Shown piece by piece: positions 14,073 through 18,440 of a stretch of DNA of 18,440 bases; position 1 is the first letter of the stretch; each line of letters opens with the position of its first letter. The translations under genes and the position numbers were made by a program. The notes under the pieces are model-generated. The model saw only the letters and a list, made by a program, of their open reading frames with translations, was not told the origin of the DNA and did not search any database. Source of the stretch: Clostridia bacterium (GTDB lineage Bacteria; Bacillota_A; Clostridia; Oscillospirales; CAG-272). The stretch is from positions 1-18,440 of the forward strand of contig JAFXWT010000012.1 of assembly GCA_017542695.1 (NCBI GenBank), given 5' to 3'.

Positions 14073-15352
14073 TTTTCGCTTTCCTTCTCAAATCTCACCG
14101 TGGCGCTTTTCGCGTGCGCGTCGAGCCCCTCGCTCTTTGCGAAGCGATCTATTTTCCACGCCACCTTGTCGAGCGCCGCCGCCGTGTAGTGAATGAACGA
14201 CGATTTTTTGATGAAATCGTCAACGGAGAGCGGGCTTGAAAAGCGCGCCGTTCCCGATGTCGGGAGCGTGTGGTTCGGCCCCGCGAAATAATCGCCGAGC
14301 GCCTCGGGACAGTTGTACCCGAGGAATATGGATCCCGCGTTTTTGACTTTGTCAAGCAGCGCGAACGGCTCTTTGACGCAAAGCTCGAGGTGCTCGGGCG
14401 CGATCTCGTTCGCCGTCTCGATGACTTTTTCTATCGAATTTCTTATTATTATCTTTCCCTGACCTTCGATCGACGCGCGCGCTATCTCTGCGCGCGGCAG
14501 AAGCGGGATCTGACGTTCGAGCTCGTTTGCGACTTCGTGCGCCAGCGCCTCGCTGTCCGTTACGAGCACCGCCGTCGCCATCTTGTCGTGCTCGGCTTGC
14601 GAGAGCATGTCCGCCGCGACGTTGCGTGCTTTTGCGCCTCCGTCGGCGACGATGAGTATCTCGCTCGGCCCTGCGATCATGTCGATTCCGACCACGCCGA
14701 ACACCTGCCGCTTCGCCTCCGCGACGAATACGTTCCCCGGCCCGACTATCTTGTCGACCTTTCCGACCGTCTCCGTTCCGTAAGCCAGCGCCGCGATCGC
14801 TCCCGCGCCGCCGATCTTGTATATTCTGTCGATTCCCGCCAGAGACGCGGCAACAAGTATTTCGGGCGCGACCTTGCCCGCCTTGGCGGGTGTTGCCATG
14901 GCAATTTCAGAGCAGCCCGCGATCTTGGCGGGTATGGCGTTCATCAGCACCGTTGACGATAAGCTCGCCGTGCCGCCCGGCACGTAAAGCCCGACCTTTT
15001 CGATCGGCGTTATCTTCTGTCCGAGCACGATACCGTCCTTTTCCTGCGTTCTGAATCCCTGCCTTACTTGCATTTCGTGGAACGCGCGGATGTTGTCTCT
15101 CGCCTCGGTCATGACGGAGATGAGCTCTTTGTCGACGGTATCAAACGCCGCGTCGATCTCATCTTTTGAAACGACGAGCGAATCCGGCGCGCCGCCGTCG
15201 AACTTTTCGGCGTATTCGCGCAGCGCCGTATCTTTGTTTCGTCTTACGTTTTCGATTATTTCTTTTACGACGGCGGAAACGTCGACGGAGTCGCCCCCGC
15301 GCGACATTATTTCTTCTGTTTTGATCTCGTCGCCCGAATAAATTTTAATCAT
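14069..15352 (-). CDS. hisD: Histidinol dehydrogenase
   Basis: A 427-residue zinc enzyme performing the last two oxidations from histidinol to histidine with NAD. Conserved segments: YVPGGTASLSSTVLMN (123-138), KIGGAGAIAALAYGT (179-193), GPGNVFVAEAK (204-214), GPSEILI (228-234), zinc-ligand region SQAEHD (251-256) and the catalytic pair E320/H321 in APEHLEL. C-terminal GPNHTLPTSGTARFSSPLS is also typical. AAAGGA is upstream of the ATG, 4 bases after hisG. Length is normal. Confidence 0.97.
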   Translation of the reverse strand: MIKIYSGDEIKTEEIMSRGGDSVDVSAVVKEIIENVRRNKDTALREYAEKFDGGAPDSLVVSKDEIDAAFDTVDKELISVMTEARDNIRAFHEMQVRQGFRTQEKDGIVLGQKITPIEKVGLYVPGGTASLSSTVLMNAIPAKIAGCSEIAMATPAKAGKVAPEILVAASLAGIDRIYKIGGAGAIAALAYGTETVGKVDKIVGPGNVFVAEAKRQVFGVVGIDMIAGPSEILIVADGGAKARNVAADMLSQAEHDKMATAVLVTDSEALAHEVANELERQIPLLPRAEIARASIEGQGKIIIRNSIEKVIETANEIAPEHLELCVKEPFALLDKVKNAGSIFLGYNCPEALGDYFAGPNHTLPTSGTARFSSPLSVDDFIKKSSFIHYTAAALDKVAWKIDRFAKSEGLDAHAKSATVRFEKESEK

Positions 15353-15356
15353 TTCG

Positions 15357-15980
15357 TTATCCTTTCACGAGCGCGTTTTTCAGCCGCTCGATCTCGTCAG
15401 ATTTGAAGCGGAAGCTCGATTTGTTTGCGATCAGATGCGCGCTTATCGGCATTATCTCGCGTATAACTTCCAGCCCGTTTTCGCGCAGTGTCGCTCCCGT
15501 TTCAACAATGTCGACGATGACGTCCGTCATACCGAGTATCGGCGCAAGCTCGATGGAGCCGTTCAGTTTGAATATCTCAACGCTCACACCCGTCTCGGCA
15601 AAGTATTTCTTCGTTATATTCACGAATTTGGTCGCCACTTTGAGCGGACGCTCTCGGTCGATCTCAAATCCCTTTTTGCCCGCCACGGCGAAACGGCACT
15701 TGCCTATTTCCATGTCGCCGAGGTCGAAAACGTCGGGCTCCGATTCGAGCAGTATGTCGAGCCCCGCCACACCGATGTCCGCCGCGCCGTGCTCGACGTA
15801 TATCGCCACGTCCGACGGCTTCACCGAAAAGAAACTCACGCCCGCCGCCTCGTTTTCGAATATCAGCTTCCGCCCGCCTTCGTGCATCGACGGACACGGG
15901 TATCCCGCCGCCTCGAAAAGCGCGTACGCGCTGTCGCCGAGCCGTCCTTTCGGGTGCGCGATGTTTATCATTTTATTCAT
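15357..15980 (-). CDS. hisG: ATP phosphoribosyltransferase, short form
   Basis: A 207-residue HisG of the short type, which catalyses the committed first step (ATP plus PRPP) and needs HisZ for activity and feedback inhibition. The N terminus has INIAHPKGRLG, and the PRPP-binding loop DIVETGATLRENGL is near residues 157-170. The C-terminal ACT-like regulatory domain of long HisG is absent, consistent with hisZ next door. The start at 15980 has GGGGAGG 6 bases upstream and overlaps the hisZ end by 8 bases; an in-frame ATG at 15971 is possible but worse spaced. Confidence 0.96.
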   Translation of the reverse strand: MNKMINIAHPKGRLGDSAYALFEAAGYPCPSMHEGGRKLIFENEAAGVSFFSVKPSDVAIYVEHGAADIGVAGLDILLESEPDVFDLGDMEIGKCRFAVAGKKGFEIDRERPLKVATKFVNITKKYFAETGVSVEIFKLNGSIELAPILGMTDVIVDIVETGATLRENGLEVIREIMPISAHLIANKSSFRFKSDEIERLKNALVKG

Positions 15981-17061
15981 TTGCCGCCTCCCCAAAGACG
16001 ACCGTCTTTTTCGCTTTTATTTTTTCTCCGCGCTTGACGCAAACGACGGTATCGCCGCCGTTTCGGAGCGCGTCCGCAAATTGTCCGACCTTTCTGATAT
16101 CGTCGCTCTTATCGTATATCACGGCGATGTCGACGCTCGCCGTTTCGCCGCCGTCGCGGTAGAGATCAATAAGATCGGGATATACCGCAAAGCCGCACGC
16201 GCCGCCGATCTTTCCCATTTTGGCAAGCAGATTGTCGTACCTTCCGCCGGACAGAACGCTGTTCGGCACACCTTCGAGATATCCCTGGAATACGATGCCG
16301 TTGTAGTAACTCATGTCGTTGATTATGGAAAAATCAAGATTTATGTTTTCCGAAATCCCCATTGCTTCAAGGAAGCCGTAGACCTCGCCGAGCTCGTCGA
16401 GCGCCGCTTTTGCGCCGACACACGAGCATATTTTTTCGGCTTTTTTCGACGCCGCACCGAATTTTCCGTGTATATCGGCGACGGATGCGATGTTTTTCGC
16501 CGTTTTTTCATCCTTTCCCGCCGCAACGCAAACGGAGTATATCTTTCCGCCGTCCTTTTTCTTCACTGCGTCGAGGATCGCGGCGCGCGCCTCGTCAGAA
16601 AATCTCTCTCCGTCGAGTATCGACGAAACGAACCCCATGTGCGACAGATCGAGCGTGTATTTTTCGCCGAGCGCTTCCATGCTCCGCGCGGCGAGCAGCA
16701 CGGTCTCGCACTCGGACAGCATATCGACGCCGCCGATGTTCTCAAGTCCGATCTGCTTGATCTCCTTGTATTCGCGCACCGTATAAGACGGGCGGTAAAC
16801 GCTTTCGCTGTAATATACGCGGCGGCTTTCTCCGCTCGGCGCGTTTTTGGCGATGGAGAGCGTTATGTCGGGCTTGAGCGCCATGAGCCGTCCGTCGAGA
16901 TCGCCGAATGTGATCACGTTCTCCGAACCGAGAAAGCTCTTGTGTTCGAGATAAAACGAATACTCCTCGAATTTGTTCATTTTGAATCGCGAGTACCCGA
17001 ACGATCTGTAAAGACGGCAAAGCGCGGCCGTTATCGACTCGCCCCGTACGTTTTTTTTCAT
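15973..17061 (-). CDS. hisZ: ATP phosphoribosyltransferase regulatory subunit
   Basis: A 362-residue HisRS-like protein that forms a hetero-octamer with short HisG and confers histidine feedback. Class II synthetase-type segments are visible: LYRSFGYSRFKMNKFEEY near residues 17-34, MALKPDITLSIAKNAP, RVYYSESVYRP, and SYYNGIVFQGYLEG...VLSGGRYDNLLAKMG in the C-terminal part of the core. There is no anticodon-binding domain of the usual HisRS size, which argues for HisZ rather than a second hisS, as does its position next to hisG. It is the first gene of the operon, with GGAG upstream of the ATG. Confidence 0.94.
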   Translation of the reverse strand: MKKNVRGESITAALCRLYRSFGYSRFKMNKFEEYSFYLEHKSFLGSENVITFGDLDGRLMALKPDITLSIAKNAPSGESRRVYYSESVYRPSYTVREYKEIKQIGLENIGGVDMLSECETVLLAARSMEALGEKYTLDLSHMGFVSSILDGERFSDEARAAILDAVKKKDGGKIYSVCVAAGKDEKTAKNIASVADIHGKFGAASKKAEKICSCVGAKAALDELGEVYGFLEAMGISENINLDFSIINDMSYYNGIVFQGYLEGVPNSVLSGGRYDNLLAKMGKIGGACGFAVYPDLIDLYRDGGETASVDIAVIYDKSDDIRKVGQFADALRNGGDTVVCVKRGEKIKAKKTVVFGEAANE

Positions 17062-17092
17062 TGTCCCATCTCCGTTTTTATAATAATATAGT

Positions 17093-17121
17093 ATTCTATC
17101 ACAAAATTTTACTTATTGCAA
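17093..17121 (-). promoter_or_regulatory. Histidine operon promoter
   Basis: On the minus strand: -35 TTGCAA (17121..17116), a 17-base spacer and -10 TAGAAT (17098..17093). The predicted start near 17086 leaves only about 25 bases before hisZ. That is too short for a T-box or leader-peptide attenuator, so control would be at initiation or through HisZ feedback. No operator is recognised. Confidence 0.65.
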
Positions 17122-17161
17122 TAAAATTCGCTCATAACGAGCATATTTTCTCGTTTTAATG

Positions 17162-17189
17162 AAAAAACGGCTGAAAAAACAGCCGTTTT
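17162..17189 (-). terminator. Terminator of the CobW-family operon
   Basis: On the minus strand, AAAACGGCTG, 6-base U loop, CAGCCGTTTT, then further U residues (arms 17164-17173 and 17180-17189). It lies 9 bases past the stop codon of the GTPase gene and about 40 bases before the his promoter, insulating the two units. Confidence 0.85.
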
Positions 17190-17198
17190 ATGCAATAT

Positions 17199-18140
17199 TC
17201 AATAAAATGTCGCCACGGGCTGCTCCGGCGCATCGGCTTTTTCCGCTTTTTCGACGGTCAGCACGGGTCCGCGCTTGTTGTATGCCTTAGAGAAACGGAC
17301 CTCCAACTTTCCCGTGACCTCGTACCATTCGCCATCCTCGATCCCGATGTTTTCGGGATTGCGGCACGCGACGGCGGCAAGACGGATGTCCTCTACACAG
17401 CACGACATCAGATCTCTCCCCGCGATAAACGCGTCGGGGAGAAGCTTGTTCTTTATCAGTCTGACGTGAAGACGGAGCGTTTTCCCGTCGTATTTGCTCA
17501 TTTCCTCGCACAGATCCTGATACCATATCGCATAGTCGCGGTCGGATATCTCAACGACGGGCGCGTCAAGATCGAAGGGCAGGGGATCGACCGTGTCGTC
17601 GGGAACGACCGTTCCGTCCACGTACTCGAAGATTATCTCGGTACGGCGCGAAACGGCGCGCACCGTCTTGTGAAAAATATCCCTTTCGTACTTGTCGTCA
17701 AATCGGTTGAACGCGACAAGATCGGAAACGTTCAGCTTGTCGTAAACGAGCTGGCGCATGTTGCCGTTGTATGAGAGGAACGTCGATGAATCGACGAACA
17801 TGAACGACTGAACGACCTGCCAGTTCTCCGGCAGCGCGTCAAACAACTTCTGCACGAGAAACATCCCGTTGTATTCGCACATCACTCTGTCGGGGCGCAG
17901 CCGCTTTTCGATGTCGGATAGGCGCTCCGCCGTCAGCTCCGCTTCGCCGTTCACCGTTTCGATGAACACGTTTCCGCTTTTGAACGCCGCGAGATCGTAT
18001 TCCTCGATGCCTTCCTCGCACATGAGGATCACCGTTTTCTCGCCCTGATTGAAGCGCGTGTCCTCAAGCGTTTCCTGAATGAATTTCGTCTTTCCCGATT
18101 CGAGAAAACCGAGAAAGAGATAAACCGGTACGTCTCTCAT
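17199..18140 (-). CDS. CobW-like GTPase with TIGR03943/YcgQ-like C-terminal domain
   Basis: A 313-residue cytoplasmic protein of a family common in Clostridia. Residues 1-190 form a G3E-type GTPase domain: P-loop GFLESGKT (11-18), a CEYNGMF segment (88-94) where CobW has its ETTG-type motif, and FVDSSTF (115-121). Two departures from typical CobW stand out: no CxCC metal site, and NRFD (145-148) instead of the guanine-specifying NKxD. Residues about 194-313 resemble the C-terminal domain of TIGR03943/YcgQ, with GRDLMSCC (241-248), EWYEVTGKLE and a final ATFY. ATG 18140 is preferred because GGAG lies 7 bases upstream; ATG 18146 overlaps the previous stop (ATGA) but has only 1 base of spacing. 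Metal (zinc) homeostasis is inferred from family and neighbour. Confidence 0.82.
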   Translation of the reverse strand: MRDVPVYLFLGFLESGKTKFIQETLEDTRFNQGEKTVILMCEEGIEEYDLAAFKSGNVFIETVNGEAELTAERLSDIEKRLRPDRVMCEYNGMFLVQKLFDALPENWQVVQSFMFVDSSTFLSYNGNMRQLVYDKLNVSDLVAFNRFDDKYERDIFHKTVRAVSRRTEIIFEYVDGTVVPDDTVDPLPFDLDAPVVEISDRDYAIWYQDLCEEMSKYDGKTLRLHVRLIKNKLLPDAFIAGRDLMSCCVEDIRLAAVACRNPENIGIEDGEWYEVTGKLEVRFSKAYNKRGPVLTVEKAEKADAPEQPVATFY

Positions 18141-18142
18141 TT

Positions 18143-18440
18143 TCATACTCCGAACAGTTCTTCGATCGCGTCTTCTTTGAGATTTGAGCCGATGACGCAA
18201 AGCCGCCCCGTAACCTCGGCAGTGCCGTAGCGCACGTCCTTTTCTCCCGGCACGTAGTCATAATGTATCCACTTTCCGTCAACGGACGGAACGATGCCTT
18301 TTGCGCGGATGACGATGCCGTATTTTTCCTCGTTATTCAGCGCGTCAAGGTACGCGGAGATCGTTTCAACGTCAAATTTCTTCGGCGACTCCTTGCCCCA
18401 GCTCACAAACACCTCGTCTGCGTCGTGACCGTGGTGGTGG
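18143..18440 (-). CDS. CobW-family GTP-binding protein, C-terminal part (truncated by window edge)
   Basis: The last 98 or so codons of a gene that continues past the right edge. The visible part begins with a His-rich stretch (HHHGHD), then VFVSWGKESPKKFD, then a CobW C-terminal domain: GIVIRAKGIVPSVDGKWIHYDYVPGE and TGRLCVIGSNLKEDAIEELF. A His/Asp-rich linker before this domain is typical of COG0523 metallochaperones of the CobW/YciC type, which hand zinc or other metals to target proteins. The P-loop and CxCC motif would lie outside the window. The stop overlaps or abuts the next GTPase gene, so the two are one operon. Confidence 0.85.
   Translation of the reverse strand, partial: HHHGHDADEVFVSWGKESPKKFDVETISAYLDALNNEEKYGIVIRAKGIVPSVDGKWIHYDYVPGEKDVRYGTAEVTGRLCVIGSNLKEDAIEELFGV

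Noticed and set aside
15403..17091. A 562-codon plus-strand open frame opposite hisG and hisZ
   Set aside because: Antisense of two well-supported genes; composition is typical of a shadow frame and it spans their junction.
1..18440. CRISPR arrays, insertion sequences, phage genes, toxin-antitoxin or restriction modules
   Set aside because: None seen: no spaced direct repeats, transposase, integrase or related motifs. The window is mostly core metabolism and information-processing genes.

Overview
The window looks like part of a chromosome from a Clostridia-type member of the Bacillota, probably an uncultured gut or rumen lineage. The evidence is the gene content: short HisG with HisZ, LepA-HemW, a Mini-III RNase, a DUF4093 toprim protein, a DUF2974 protein, and a CobW-type GTPase pair of a kind common in Clostridia. 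Coding DNA is fairly G+C rich, while intergenic DNA is A+T rich with good sigma-A-type promoters and strong Shine-Dalgarno sites. All functional calls come from reading the sequence; no database search was run.

Region 1 (1-512): bases 1-90 hold no gene I can support. A tRNA-Ser(CGA) gene lies on the minus strand with a bidirectional hairpin terminator behind it. Upstream of it are a hairpin, four helically phased T-tracts, a decayed second tRNA-Ser copy, another hairpin, and a near-consensus promoter that reads through all of this into the tRNA. This small RNA unit is the least ordinary part of the window.

Region 2 (513-3552, minus): lepA then hemW, transcribed from a promoter that shares an inverted repeat with the divergent glyA promoter.

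Region 3 (3571-9183, plus): a tight seven-gene operon: glyA, pncC (cinA C-terminal type), holA, a toprim/DUF4093 RNase M5-like gene, a GtrA-family membrane protein, mrnC (Mini-III RNase) and a DUF2974 putative serine hydrolase. It ends in a strong terminator plus a weaker backup. It mixes one-carbon metabolism, replication, rRNA-processing-type nucleases and envelope functions.

Region 4 (9203-17121, minus): a ten-gene histidine operon in the order hisZ, hisG, hisD, hisC, hisB, hisH, hisA, hisF, an RpiB/LacAB-like gene, hisIE. Nearly all junctions overlap or are separated by a few bases. Every step from PRPP to histidine is encoded except histidinol-phosphate phosphatase. The RpiB-like intruder keeps the catalytic Cys but lacks both active-site His residues of classical RpiB. 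The promoter lies close to hisZ, so there is no room for a T-box or attenuator.

Region 5 (17162-18440, minus): two adjacent CobW-family GTPase genes. The first runs off the window's right edge, where a His-rich stretch and CobW C-terminal domain are visible. The second has altered GTPase motifs and a C-terminal domain resembling TIGR03943/YcgQ proteins. They point to metal (probably zinc) homeostasis.
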